Source: Erythrophleum ivorense (Eukaryota; Streptophyta; Magnoliopsida; Fabales; Fabaceae). Taken from it: a stretch of DNA of 64,000 bases. Each line of letters begins with the position of its first letter. Position 1 is the first letter of the stretch. The translations under genes and the position numbers were made by a program. The stretch covers positions 18,859,294 to 18,923,293 of the forward strand of contig JAIUCV010000009.1 in the NCBI GenBank assembly GCA_026724425.1, written 5' to 3'. The notes under the pieces were generated by a model, which worked only from the letters and a program-made list of their open reading frames with translations, was not told the DNA's origin and ran no database searches. Below, piece by piece: positions 12,340 to 24,768 of this stretch.

Positions 12340-13776
12340 GTGTTTGATTGTGTGCAAGGAATTGATTGTGTACTTCAATTTGCTAGTGATAATATGGCTG
12401 AACAAGAACAAGTGAATGCTAACATGAATATGCATGTTCAAGCCAACTTGAATGCAAATGCAAATTTGAATGATAACATGCATGCAAGAACCATTAGAGT
12501 ATTGACAACTCCTAATATGCACTATCCAAATCTTTGTATACAATATCCAAAATTAGATGCAAATTTTAAGCTTAAGTCTAGTTTGATCCACTTACTTCCT
12601 AAATTTCATGGACTTGCAAAAGATGAACCTCATAAATATCTGAAGGAATTTCACGTTGTTTGCTCTACAATGAAGCCACAGGGAGTCTCAGAAGAACAAA
12701 TTAAACTTAGAGCATTCCCTTTCTCTTTGGATGGTGTGGTTAAGGACTGGCTATACTATCTACCTCCTGGTGCTATTACTTCATTGTGATCAATTAAAGA
12801 GGCTTTTCTTAGAAAAATTCTTTCCTACTTCTCACATTGCATCAATAAGGAAGGAAATATGTGGGATTAGATAGAATGGTGGAGAGACCTAGTATGAATA
12901 CTAGGAAAGGTTCAAGAGGTTATTGGCTAGTTGTCCTCACCATCAAATTTCTGATTAGCTATTAATTCAGTATTTCTATAAGAGGTTACTGAATATGGAT
13001 AGAAACATGATTGATGCTACTTTCGGTGGAACTTTGGGTGATTTGACACCTATAAGAGCCCAGGAGTTAATTCACAAGATAGCTTAGAATACACAACAGT
13101 TTGGTGTGAGACAGACAGTGGGAGGAATCAATATGTTGCATGCTCCACACTATGATCAAAGAATTAAAAGCAAGATTGATGAGATGTCTTTTGTGCTTAG
13201 ATAGATTGCCTTAGCTCAACAACAACCACAGTCATTGTCGGTTCCATCTCAGACTTGTGCACTACAGTCCTATGCTACTCAAATGCATTCCTATCTACAA
13301 TGCTATACACCTAGGCTACCTCTACTACCTTGGTGGGACCTTTATGTAACATATGCTATTTGGCCACACATGCTACTAATCAGTGCTCAATCTCAGAGGA
13401 TAGGGTAGAGACTTATACTGGGATGTTTCTAGTCAGGCCAATGTAACATGGGTAGCAAAAGTATGATCCCTACTCTAATACATATAATCTAAGATGAAGG
13501 GATCACCCCAACTTGAAATATAAGGGAGAGCAACAATAGAATAGATACAATGCTGTAAGACCTAGTGTACAACCTTCCCAACCTATGAGGCAGTCATTCC
13601 CTATACAGGTAGAACCAAAGAAAGGAAATAATATGGAAGACATGATGAAGCAACTTATGGAAAATAATGCAAAACTTACGCAACAATTGCAACAACAACA
13701 GCAATTACAGATGAGCATGCAAAATTTAGAAAGAAGGGTTAATACTCAGTTAGGCCAATTTGCTATAGTGAGGTGA
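12340..13776 (+). pseudogene. gag: Broken gag of Athila-like element A
   Basis: Gag forms the virus-like particle that packages element RNA. The first block (12340-12789) has the retrotransposon gag core with PKFHGLAKDEPHKYLKEF and KDWLYYLPPG, and stops at a TGA where relatives have Trp. Related sequence continues in other frames through about 13190, with pieces such as LLIQYFY and LGDLTPIRAQELIHKIA, interrupted by TAG and TAA codons and frameshifts. The last block (13585-13776) has a start-like MRQSFP, a Q-rich coiled stretch and QLGQFAIV, the usual gag tail. The N-terminal part is rich in NANLN repeats. The inverted copy A2 has the same gag at 53308-53803 and 44153-44978. It is clearly non-functional. 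Confidence 0.85.
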
Positions 13777-13801
13777 AATTTCAGGCCAATGGCCATCATA
13801 A

Positions 13802-14620
13802 ATGATTATCAATCCAAGAAATAATAGCAATGTTAGTGCCATCACTCTTAAGAGTGCAAAGGAAGTTCAGGGATCGTCAAACACCATTACCATGGATAAG
13901 CCAGCATCATCAAAAACACACATTGCACCAGATGAGCCTAAGAAAGAAGATGAGCCAAAAAAGATTTTGCCTTTCCCACATAGGCCTACTGTGGGAAAGA
14001 GGCAAACTGAAGTAGAAATTGAGAAAGAAATTCTTGAGACATTCAAGAAGGTTGAGGTCAATATACCTTTGTTGGAAGCAATCAAGACCATCCCTAAGTA
14101 TGCCAAATTTCTCAAGGAAATATGTACCAATAAGAGGCAGTTAAGAGGGAATGAGAAAGTTAATTTTGGCAAGAATGTTTTAGCACTTATACAGCCAACA
14201 ATGCCCACTAAGTGTTAAGATCTAGGCACTTTTACAATTCCATGCACTATTGAAAATTTTGAGTTTTTTGATACTTTGATTGATCTTGGTGCTACTATTA
14301 ATGTTATGCCTAAATTAGTGTATTTATCTTTATAGATGGGAGAGTTGAAACCTACTGAAGCGGTTGTGTAGCTTACAAATAAAAGCATTGCTTATCCTTA
14401 AGGAGTGTTGGAGGATGTCCTAGTTAAGGCAAAAGGATTTGATATTTTCAATTGATTTTTATGTCCTTAACATGGGGGATGATAAATTAGATCTCGTAGT
14501 CATGTCCCATTCATGGTAGGTAGACCTTTCTTAAAAACTACAAAGACAATTATAAATGTTCATGAGGGTACTCTTCAAATGGAGTTTACTGGTAATGTGA
14601 TATAATTAAATATATTTGAT
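13802..14620 (+). pseudogene. Broken aspartic protease region of A
   Basis: An open block (13802-14218) holds a charged linker (DEPKKEDEPKK), a PFPHRP motif, and FLKEICTNKRQLRGNEKV, which in Athila-type elements precedes the protease. After a stop at 14216 the frame continues with FTIPCTIENFEFFDTLIDLG and INVMP. The active-site region is therefore DLGA rather than the D-S/T-G of classical retropepsins, as is common in this lineage. Further on, VGRPFLKT (about 14517) is the second conserved protease block. Stops inside the region and a frame change near 14450 inactivate it. The protease would cleave the Gag-Pol polyprotein. Confidence 0.8.
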
Positions 14621-14639
14621 GCCATGAAACACCCTTGTG

Positions 14640-15289
14640 ATGATAACTCTGTTTTAGTGTGAGTTTAATTGATATGCTAGTGCTGATTTTAGGGATAACA
14701 TGTTGATTAATTCTTATGATATTGTTGACTTGGATGATTCTCTTGATTATATATGTTCTGAAACCACTATATGTGATAGATGTACCCAGATTAGTGCTTT
14801 CATTAAGAATACTGAGTTCCTTGCATATACTGATTATCATGATTTTGTGATCTCTTATTTTGGTAATGATTTTATGATTAGTTAGCATGTGACTGATTTG
14901 GATGATTGTGCTGGTCTAGATCACTCCTCTTATTCTAGAGATGATGTCCATGTTGTTATTTTCCCTTATCGTTCTGATGCTATTGGATTTACTATTTCTC
15001 AAGATGTATTACATGTTGATGTTACTTCTGGATATGTTGACAATGCTAGTTTATCTATGTCCACTCTTAACTTGCCTATTGATAGTGGTACTAGATGCTG
15101 TATGACTAGTTCATCCAATAGTGATACTGATGTTACTACTGTTATTGGTTCTCTTGTTGATATTCATTTTGTTGATGTTCCCAAAGATGGGAAAGTTGTT
15201 TTTGCTGTATGTAAGTTGTCTGAATAGGTATTTGGCATGGAAGAGATTGAAATCAAACCACTTATACCTTCGATTGAGCAAGCTCCTAT
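14640..15289 (+). pseudogene. Pol linker of A between protease and reverse transcriptase
   Basis: Two open stretches (14700-14885 and 14889-15227) and a following piece ending EIKPLIPSIEQAP at 15287 form the poorly conserved acidic linker between protease and reverse transcriptase. The linker is rich in Asp, Ser and Tyr. Its last codons continue at 24764, where LELKPLPHNLKY begins, so B1 split a once continuous frame. CCTAT here (15285-15289) and CCTAC at 24764-24768 are the two copies of the target site. No separate function can be given. Confidence 0.6.
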
Positions 15290-18189
15290 TGTAACACCAT
15301 AATTACTAAGCTCATCTCATGTTATTTCTAAGCTCACACCCTTGGATCATACAAATTTGCCAAGGAAAGTCCATTGAGAAATCAATTAAATTTGCATTAC
15401 ATTATAGATAACTTTTTCATTCTATGTCTTGTGGACCATATGGAGTCATCCATCTCATTCTCATATTTAAATACACAAATACAACTCAAATCCATCTTAA
15501 GAAGTGGCCAACACATGAAAATAATGTATGCAGCCTCGGACTAAAATTTCAATTTTCTATCATGAATTTTGAAACATCATAACTGATTCTAAACAAATTG
15601 AAATCAAGCACACTATACCATTCTAGAAAAGCTATAGATATCTATTTTATGCTAAAAATAATTCCAGACCACAACAGAGGCGTCTAGCCACTGGAAATCG
15701 ACGGAATAGTAACCAAGGTCGTCTGTCGCTACTAGCACTTAGATATCCAATTGAGCTGATCTTGGTGGCCATAGAAATCTTATCATGTCTAGTTTATGTA
15801 TGTAAAATTTCATGAGTATTGGATACTATTTGGCCCTTGAATGACATAGCATAAGAAACTGACCATATGAATAGTATTTATATCAGAATAACAAAAAAAT
15901 GCCAACTTTGAAAACTCATAATTAATTCCACATAGCTCCAAATAATCTGGTTTTTAGATTCCCAAAAAGCTCTAGATTAGATCTCTATGTATGCCAAATT
16001 TCATGGACAAATTCATTCATTTGGTTAGATCTTGATGTTGGGTTGCAAAATTGTTCATTTTGTGTCGTCAATGGGTCTCAAATGGTCAAAATTGGCTTCT
16101 AAGACAACTATGGCCACTTGAGCATGTGGGAAAACACCAAAATGGTCTACCAAACATGTCTCAAAGGTGTATAAACCCAAATTTCACAAACTCACTCATC
16201 CATTCCAAGATATACATAAGAGCACACATACTAGTTCTTGCCATTCCATGTTTAATTCATGCTATATCATACATATGGCACCGAATCTCATTCATATGTC
16301 ATATATTTATATATTGACATATGTTCATGAAGTCATATAACATATACAATAGGGGATCGCATTATTTGCCACTCATATATGGCTACAAATTAGCATTTTC
16401 ACACACTTTGTTGTCACTCTACCTTTAGACTTGATGGTTTCCATTCCTTTGCTCATTTGGTCCACCTAGACATGTTAGATATATGGGGAGGAAGGAATGA
16501 TATTCTAAGAATCCCAATAGCTCTTCTCCCTTTCAACCATATATAAAGAATGCAAATCCATGTCTAAAAATGCATGCATCAACATCATAGAGTATGTAAT
16601 CATTTAAGAAACATTTTTAGCATTCAAGGAGTCACACAAAGCATACATAGGCTTGCTAAGTAAGTGGTTTAGCCTCACCCATTGTCTTCAAGGATTTTGG
16701 ACTTACCTCACCCTTTTTCTAAAAGTTTCATCACTTTCTCATATTTAATTACATGGATACAACTCAATTGCATCATCAAAAGTGGCCTACAACTCATGAA
16801 ACTCAAAGAGAAGCTCAAAATACACATAGATATTTTCGGCCAGATTTGTCCATTTTTTTGTCACAACTTTGGAAAATCATAACTGATTCTAGAAAAATCA
16901 AAATCATGCATTCTTAGCCATTTTGGAAAGCTACCATGTCTACTTCATACTAAAAATATGTCCAAACATCCAACACACAAGACATTTGACATCCTAAAAG
17001 GTTTAGAGGTCAAGCTATCCGCTGGTGCTATCACAGAATTTTGTAGCAAACTTCAAAAATGTCTAATTAATTCCAAACAAATTCAATCCATGAAAATGAT
17101 ACCAATTTGAAAATATGTGGATATTAGCTAGAGGAAAAAAATAGCTCTAGACCGGTTCAAGCACGCCTAGACCTCGAAATTCAATCAAATAGTAACTGAG
17201 GTCGAGTGGAGTTCTTGATACTAGATAGAGTTTTTGAAAATTCATATCTCCCTCTCTAAACATCCAAATGAGGTGCTTCTAATTGGTATAAGTCACTAGG
17301 AATGTCTAGTTTCTCTGTACAAATTTTTGTGGAAATTGGACATCATTTGGGCCCTGTGTGACTAATTATATTTTGGGACTTGTGTGAACAGTGATATGAC
17401 CAAAACTATAAAATTTGCCAACTTTGAAAATTCATCAAATATTTTGTAGGCCTTCAAAAATTATGTTCTTTAACTTCCCAAAAAGCTATCAACAAGATCT
17501 AATTATATACCAAATATTAGATCAAGAAGAACTCATTTGGGCAAAAAGTGACATAGGGTTCTCTTATGGTCAATTTTAGCTCCATATAGGGTACCAAATT
17601 ATCCAAATGACTTTCCTTGGGTTTTGGCACCTTTTGGGCACGTCTAAAAGTATAATTGGAACTTGTGTGAACTTCCCAAATAGTTTCAAACCTCATGCAT
17701 CTCATTTTGGCCATTTCATCCACACTTATATACACTTACATCAACTTTTCAAGAACTATAACTTAGCATTACATATTCAATTTACATTCTAGCATTCACA
17801 TATCATATTCTTTCATTTTTACATCACATAATATCATAATTACACATGTCCAAGAGGTCATAGACCATACACATCAATGGATTATATAATTTGACATAAA
17901 TATGGCCTTAAAGGACTAAATACTATGTATATTGGTGTCACGCTCTTCTCTTCAAGGTGGTTGGCTTCCATTACCTTGTCCACTTGGTCCACCTAGCATA
18001 TTAGATCATTGGAGAGGAGGGAATGAGATTCAAAGAATACCAATAGCTCATCTCCCTTTCAATCACACATAACATATGTAAAGCAAGTCTTGAAAATACA
18101 TGCATGGGTATAATAAATGACATGAACATTCAAGAAGCAAGCTTGACATGTAAACAAGTCATACAAGACATCCAAAGGCTTGCCAAGTG

Positions 18190-18375
18190 GATAGATTGGC
18201 CTCACCTTTTTCCTCATAGATGTTGGACTTGCCTCACCCATTTTTTAAGAGATTCTTGAACTCACCCTTGCTCTTGGGAGTCCATCTTGCTCTTGGGAGA
18301 CTCTTTGCTTTGTTTCTACTAATCTTATGGGTTCTTGGCTCATCCTTATCATGGTTAAGAGTTCTTGGCCTCTTA
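18190..18375 (-). repeat. GGTGAG-headed tandem repeat array in B2
   Basis: Reverse complement of the B-a array: repeated CTCACC heads with TTGGACT, TTGGGAG and TTCTTGG between them. Confidence 0.5.
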
Positions 18376-19683
18376 CTCAAGCAAATCTAAGCAAACATCG
18401 TAATATCATTTTAAAACATAATATGTCATCATGGAACCATGGCATATGAAATCATGCTAGCATGTTTTTCATGGCTTGAAAATACACATACACATATTCT
18501 AAGACAAGCTAAACACATATCCATGCATAAGAGAAGGTGGAGAGAGCTATCTTGTACACAATCACACACTTTTTCCTTTGAATCCAAGCCTCCTCTTTCC
18601 GCCACACACACACAAAAGTAGGGGGGTGGTTTCTCTTGGCCTAAACACAATTTATGGAAGCTAATTTGGTTCATGAACTCAATTCTAAGGCTATACAATT
18701 TGCTTAGACATTATCTTGACCTATAACCCTCATTATGGTTCCATAATTGCACCTAATAAAGCAACACCCCTCAATTAAATTCTAGGCTCCATTTTTTCTT
18801 TTCAAATATGATTCTTGACTCCTTTTAAGCCTCTTGGAGTCATCACACAATCAAAACCAAGGGCCTAGCTATATGTTGCTTCTTTAGGTCATATTATGGA
18901 GTATAAGGCACCAACTCACTTTCTATAGGTTCTGAATTTTTCCCAAGGCCTCTCGTCATTTTCATTCATCATATATAACTCTAGAATGGGTTTAGAAAAA
19001 TTTAAAACTCTCCCTAGCCAGGAGAACCTCCCTTGGCTGAGACAAGGAGCATTTTTGGCTTCCTTGGAGCTTTCTTTGTTTTCTCAAGGGAAGAAGCATA
19101 TGGGGAGCATCTTACGGATCTTAAGAACTCATTTAAACTCTTATTTCGGCCTAGGAATCATCATATAAAATTAGATTTTACAAAGTGCACATGAAACCCT
19201 AGGAATTGCATCTTGAAATCTAATGGTATTTTATTAATTCCCTTTACATATTCTTAATCTCTACACCCTTTTTCCTTAGATTCATCCTTGGTTCTGCCTA
19301 AAAATCAAGTCATCCTAGGGTTTCTCATGTTAGGCAAAATGGAGGAGGAGAGGAACCACAGGAAAAGAAATTACCTAGTTTTCTTGCTTTTTCTTGCTTG
19401 AATCTTGCTTTCTCCAAGCTCCTCTCTTCAAATCCGAATTTTCCCCTAAGTTTCTCCCTTAAATCAGATTTGCAAATTTCATTTTAATCAAAGGAAACAA
19501 AGGAGAAGGAAGGAGAGGAGGTGTGGATAGAAGAAAGCATGAAAAACTACCATGAAACCATACCTTAAAGCTTGGATTTTTCTCTTCTTCTTCCTCCCTT
19601 GATGCGCCTAAAACCCTAGCTCCCTTCTCTGAAATTGGGCAAAAAATTCTTAGTCCAAATGAAGGAGAGAGTGGGGCGCCACC

Positions 19684-19691
19684 TATATATA
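19684..19691 (-). promoter_or_regulatory. TATA box of B2
   Basis: TATATATA at the place matching the other B LTRs, about 550 bases from the B2 start at 20240. Confidence 0.5.
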
Positions 19692-22203
19692 AGGGGAGGA
19701 GGAAGCCTTTTTAAAAAATTCCTATTTTGCCCTTCGTTCTTTGCATTTTTGTTTCTCCTTTGTTTTAGCTCCTTTTTAAAATCATCTTTTCCATTATAAA
19801 ATTTAGGTTCCCAATTTAATAAAATTCCTTTGGAATCACTCAAATAGAAGATAAAATCTTCTCGAATAAACCCGTCAAATTTTGGGTGCACCAATATTAG
19901 AAAACGTCCACCGGAAGGGGATTTAACTGTCCTGGGGCTTCCCATAGTTTTTAGGGCCTCTGAGAACCCTGAAGAACTCAAAACTTTTATTGAAAAATCC
20001 CCCTTGTGTGAATTCCAAAATTTACTCAAATTACGAAAATGCCATTACGTTTCGTAAGATTTTCGTCAAAATTTGTTTCTTTATTCTAGCTCAGTTTTTT
20101 ATTCCATTTGAAGCTAGGATTCTCATTTGTAGGAGTCTAGAATGTTACTCAAATTTTTTGGGACCTTATCTAATTTATTTCAGGGGACTTGCTTTGAAAA
20201 TGCTCTCATTTTTGTCGTTTAATGAAAATCGGACGTTACACAAAGACAAGATAGACATCCACTCATGCATGAGAGAAAGAAGATAGAGCTACCTTTGTTA
20301 CATAAGTACACTTTTCCTCTTGGATTTAGTTCCTCTTCCTCTACCACACACACAAAATAAGGTGGGGCTTATTTCTCTTGGCCTAGACACATAATATGGA
20401 CGCCAATTATACTCTTAAACCAAATTCTAAAGTTACACATTCACTAGAAAAAGCTAGGTAGTTCATATGGCTCTTTTTATGGTTCCATAAAACACATGAT
20501 CTTTGCTCCATTCTCTTCCTCCATTTAGGCTTCTTGACTCCATTTAAGCCTCTTGGAGTCATCACACAATTAATTCAAGGAGCCTAACTAGGTGCTGCTT
20601 CTTTAAGCCATAATATGAAACCTATAACTACATCTCACTTCCTAGGCTTCCTAAAATTTTTCTAAGGCTTCCTTTCATCCTCTCCTATCATATATGATAC
20701 AAAACTAAGCTTGGAAGAAATTAAAACACTCCCTTGGTTTTCCTTCCATGTTAGGCCAAGGCTATGTCTCTTTGGATTACCAATGGAGTTGTTTTGATTT
20801 CGTTGGTGGGAGAAGCATGTGGGAGGCTCTCTTAGTATCTTAGGAACTCATATATACTCTTAGACAACTTAAATTACTACTAAGAAGCTTTATCTCAGCC
20901 TAGGTGCAGCCAAATCTTTAAAATCCATAACTTGCACTCTAAAGCTCCCTTTTCAATTCTAGTTGTATATTCTTAATCCTCACACTCCATAACCCTTGGT
21001 TCCATCAAGAACACATAAAGAAAAACTCTCCTACTCACTTTCTCTCTATAGACCAAAGCTTAAATGGTTTGGAAATATAAGATTTTGCAAGTGTTTCAAG
21101 TAAAGTCTTACCTTAAAATGGAGCTCTCTTCGCGTAGATTATTTTTCACTGATTGGTTTCTTGAAAAGAGTTCCTTTTTGGCTTGGGTCAGACTTGAATC
21201 TTCAAGTTTTCAAGAAAAGAAAACCACCATTAGAGGGCTCTTAGAGAGAGGAATAACTCTCCTAACTGGTGCAAGATGAAACAGGGCCATTTACTTACCT
21301 AAACAGAAGCTTAAACTTCTTCTCTCTCTCCCCTCTTAGTGTCACGCCATAGCTCTCTAAAAATCTAAAAATGGAAGTTTGGAGAAGATGATGAGGTGTA
21401 ATCTTACTTAAGAAGCCTTTTTTACAATTTTTTAAAATGACCATTTTGCCCCTACACACCTGTTTGCTCTATTTAGGTTCATTTTAACTCTTTTTTTAGA
21501 ACCATCTTTTCCATTATAAAATTTAGGTGTCTAATTCATAAAATGCCTTTGGTTTCATCCAAATTGGATTTAAAACCTTCCCGAATGAACCAGTCAAAGT
21601 TTGAGTCAATCGATGCTTTAAAACATGAACTATAAGGGTTTAAATCATTTTAGGGGTCCTTATAGTTTTTAGGGTCTCTGAGAACCCTAGGAAACTTAAT
21701 TTTTTCATTTAAAAATTCATCCTATGAGTTTTTCAAAAAGTGCCTAAAATTACAAAAATGTCATTACATTTCGTTACATTTTTGTTAAATTCTGTCTGGT
21801 TATTCTGACTTCAGTTTTCACGGCACCTCTGACCTTGGATCATCATTATTTAAGGTCTAGAATGTTATTCTAATTTTATCAGACCTCAAATCCCTTTCTT
21901 TGGGAGACTTCCTTTTGTATCCAATGAGTTTCATGTGTTCACTGTAACACCCCATAATTAATTAAGGTATTAATCACGGATTAGATTAATTAAGAATAAT
22001 TAATATAGGATAATTAGGCAAGTTAAGTAAATGGAGATTTTAGAAAGGTAAATTTATTAATATGGGTTTGAGATTTAATTGGAAAAAAAATTTCATTTAG
22101 GCCCAAATTAATGTAGGAGGCCATGATAAGAGGCTAATGGAGGCCCAATAAGCTACGTGCAGACCCAACTTGATCCAATGTGATGGAGGCCCAATATCCA
22201 CCT

Positions 22204-22209
22204 TATATA
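22204..22209 (+). promoter_or_regulatory. TATA box of C1
   Basis: CCTTATATAGGC about 260 bases from the LTR start, before a leader-like stretch rich in AAACACAAA and GGAGAGGAGGC. In C2 the same place reads CCTTTTATAGGC. Confidence 0.45.
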
Positions 22210-22540
22210 GGCTCTTATACTTAGCCCAATAACCCTTGTGCAGACCTAAAACCTTTGGGCTCTTAAAAACTTAGTCTGGTCTAATTGAATTTCAGCAACC
22301 TAACACCTTGAAACTGGCCCAACAATTTAAAATCTAAAGCCCAAATGGAGATGGACCTTAGAGCAACCCATGACCCATTTTTGACCCAACTTAAACGCAA
22401 CTAGAACCTTAATACATCAGCCTCTTCCTCACACTTGCTGAAACACAAAACACAAAGAGGAATTCGGAGCTTGGAGAGGAGGCTAGGGTTTGGGGCAAGA
22501 ATTCCACTATTTCTCACCTCTAAGCTCAAAATCAGCTAAG

Positions 22541-23356
22541 GTACTTGTTATATATCTTAATCCTCTTCTCTTCCTCTTTAATTTGGTCTATTAGTTTTTC
22601 ATTTAGAGTATGTTCACCCTACCCAAAATCTAAATGTGGGAATTTAGGGATTTCCTTAGTGAAATTCATAGGTTGAGGTTAGGGCTAACCTTGGGTGAGT
22701 TTAAACCCTCCATTTTGATGCTTCATTTGTTAATTTGAGACCCCCATAGCTGATTTATAAAATGGGTATTAATTCTGTACGAATTTGCTTAGGATTTTAG
22801 GTGGAATATTGAGTTTTCTGGTGAAGGACACTCTAATCCGAATTTGGGATTTGTGGTGGCTGTTGCAAATTTGTCTACAAGTGAGGAAATCGGGTTTATA
22901 TTAATTCCATGTATATATCTAATTTAATTTCATATGTTGTTGTATATGAATGATTTGAAGTGTTGAATGAATTGGTTGGCTATCTATTGAATTGTGATTG
23001 AACCTTGTGAGTCCATGGTGGAGCTGCGGTGCGGCTGCCACCCATAGATGTGCTTCGATCGAGCACCGGGTTATGATCAAAACCCAGATATACAGAGCCC
23101 CGGTTGTGCTCAATAGGGAGTAGGTGCCATGGATGGGCCTCTCCCGGTGTTAATGGCCTTTAACATGTGATAATATGATTGCTAGTATGGGATAGTAATC
23201 ATGATAGCCTAATTATTTCATTTGTTGATATAATGTATATGATTCTGATGTTGATTTTGATTCATGCATATACGCTAATTAAACTGGATATATGATGGAA
23301 TTACCTTGGTTACTGAGATTTATATCTCACCCCATTTCATGGGATTAACATTTCAG
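22541..23356 (+). other. Putative intron inside LTR C1
   Basis: Donor CTAAG|GTACTTG at 22541. The acceptor region has palindrome 23314-23329, CACCCCATTTC, branch-like GGATTAAC, and then ATTTCAG|GTGAAGG at 23356. In C2 the donor is CCAAG|GTAATTA (49115), but the acceptor has decayed from CAG to CAA. Confidence 0.4.
23314..23329 (+). other. Conserved LTR palindrome in C1
   Basis: TGAGATTTATATCTCA, with perfect six-base arms. The C2 counterpart at 49915-49930 has one arm mismatch. Families B, F and H have the analogous TGAGATTC/GAATCTCA. Confidence 0.6.
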
Positions 23357-23954
23357 GTGAAGGTTCTTCGGGTAAGAATAAAGGGAAGCAAGTGGATAAA
23401 AATCCATGAGCTCTAATATATGGGAGAAGGCTACACTTAGGCTGGCTTATTTAGTAGAGATGCAATTTTGTTATTAGTTTACATAGCATCATCATGTATT
23501 CATGTTACCAAGTGTAGGCATTCATATTTGTAACTATTAAGGATTTAAGTCTCATTATAGTTGAATATTAATGTATGAACTTATAGTATCATATATATAG
23601 TTTTATTGAAATTGTGATATGGATCACCATATGGGAATTGTAGTCATATGATGCCTTGGATGTGGATATAAGCTATTGTTGAATGGAATCTCTATAGAAT
23701 GTACATGGGATGTTAATTGCTGCTAATTCATGTGTCTTGCTGTCATATATTCATGAATTTGCTTATATGAGCTAGTTGGGCAAGTAGGAAGTAGTATTTA
23801 AGTTTTGCAATGGTAATGGACGAATTGATAGGTAAATAGGGTAGATAAACACCATTAGAATCACATAAAATAAGGGAAGGTGGACCTAGAGTGTATCTAA
23901 GATGAGATTTAGAGTGTAGGGGGTGAAATTTAGGTAATGTAGTCACAGGAGGGA

Positions 23955-24390
23955 GTTTTGCCGTGGCCAAATGAGAGACAGAGACGAAGGGCGCCGCAGC
24001 ACAACGAACCCCACCTCAGTGCAAAGGGAAAAAAATTGGTCTGGGAAGTAACAGTGGCAAGGAGCACCGTGGCTTGAGAAATCTCGCCGCGGCGCAGAGC
24101 AAAAAAAATAGCCCAAGAAGGTAACAGAATCGAAACTTGCCGTGGCGCATTATGTCCTGCCGCGGCACGAGTCGAGGAAATAAAATAAGAGTTGGATAGA
24201 AGCAAAACTCGTCGTGGCTCAAATATATTGCGCCGAGGCGAGAATCGTGGGAGTTGAGAACAGTAGTTCCAGGAGGCGTTTCTACCACAGTGCCACATAG
24301 GTTGGCCGTAGCGAGATTTGTGAAATTTGTCCAGTGATTCCAAAGAGCAACTTGGCCATGGTAGGGAAGGTATAGGCCGCAGCGCAAGTC
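23955..24390 (+). repeat. CpG-rich quasi-palindrome array in C1
   Basis: About twelve spaced copies around the form CTCGCCGCGGCGCA, with variants such as TTGCCGTGGCGCA, CTGCCGCGGCACGA and CTCGTCGTGGCTCA, separated by 20-50 bases of AT-rich DNA. It stands out sharply from the CpG-poor surroundings. It lies between TTCAC target duplications, so it belongs to the LTR and is not a host CpG island. Confidence 0.7.
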
Positions 24391-24768
24391 CCCAACCTAC
24401 TCCTTTTAGCCTAGAAACCCTAATTTCTTCAACGATAATGGTAAGAGATGATATAGGAACACTTGTGGGAGGTTATTAGGTATTGAAATGGATGGACGGT
24501 TGAATCATAAACCCCTTATGGTAGTAGGATTTCTTTTATGCAAATTTTGTTTTGTTGAGGTAGTATGGTGATGACCCTAACATCAAGGTTCAAATTTTTC
24601 CCATATTTTCACAATGTGATAAATTGTAACCACTCAAACCTTGATAATTAATTATTAATCGTATATTTAACCATAATTATAATGATTAGAAGGGAGGGTT
24701 GTCACATTCACAGAGAAATCGAACGTTATGTTTCACACGTTTACAGAAGTACTAGATGTTACACCTAC

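Larger units (their letters stand above)
16733..20240 (-). mobile_element. Family-B LTR B2 (minus), nested in B1, 3' end deleted
   Basis: The right end reads GTCGTTTAATGAAAATCGG and then ACGTTACA, the reverse of a B start. On the left it begins abruptly inside the B 3' region (CTCATATTTAATTACATGG), lacking about 170 terminal bases, while B1 lacks about 270 bases at the same junction. One deletion across the B2/B1 boundary explains both. No target duplication can therefore be read. Confidence 0.8.
21943..24706 (+). mobile_element. Family-C solo LTR C1 (2764 bp)
   Basis: It begins TGTAACACCCC and ends GGTTGTCACA, flanked by exact TTCAC at 21938-21942 and 24707-24711. It lies only 52 bases from the right end of B1. 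A second copy, C2 at 48526-51341, has the same ends, order and length. It holds a TATA box near +260, a leader, donor-like and acceptor-like sites, a perfect palindrome and a CpG-rich array. Orientation is inferred from TATA, leader and splice-like sites; the opposite orientation (start TGTGACAACCC) is not excluded. Confidence 0.9.
15290..24763 (-). mobile_element. Solo LTR B1 (minus strand) inside pol of A
   Basis: The left end TGTAACACCATAATT is the reverse complement of the B-family 3' end; the right end is AGATGTTACA. The flanks CCTAT and CCTAC fit codons of the interrupted pol frame. B1 is cut by B2 (16733-20240) and C1 (21943-24706). Its first 250 bases or so (read on minus) match the right end of the D/E insertion rather than typical B LTRs, while the body is B-like. 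This makes it a subfamily or a hybrid. About 270 bases of B1 next to B2 are missing. Confidence 0.85.

Noticed and set aside
23930..24387. Minus-strand frames of 137 and 123 codons across the CpG-rich array
   Set aside because: Two frames overlap in the same CpG-rich tract, and the tract is bounded by the TTCAC duplication of a solo LTR; the equivalent tract in C2 gives no similar protein.
23955..24390. CpG island of a host gene promoter
   Set aside because: It is inside a TSD-bounded LTR, and the same array sits at the same position in C2 at another locus.
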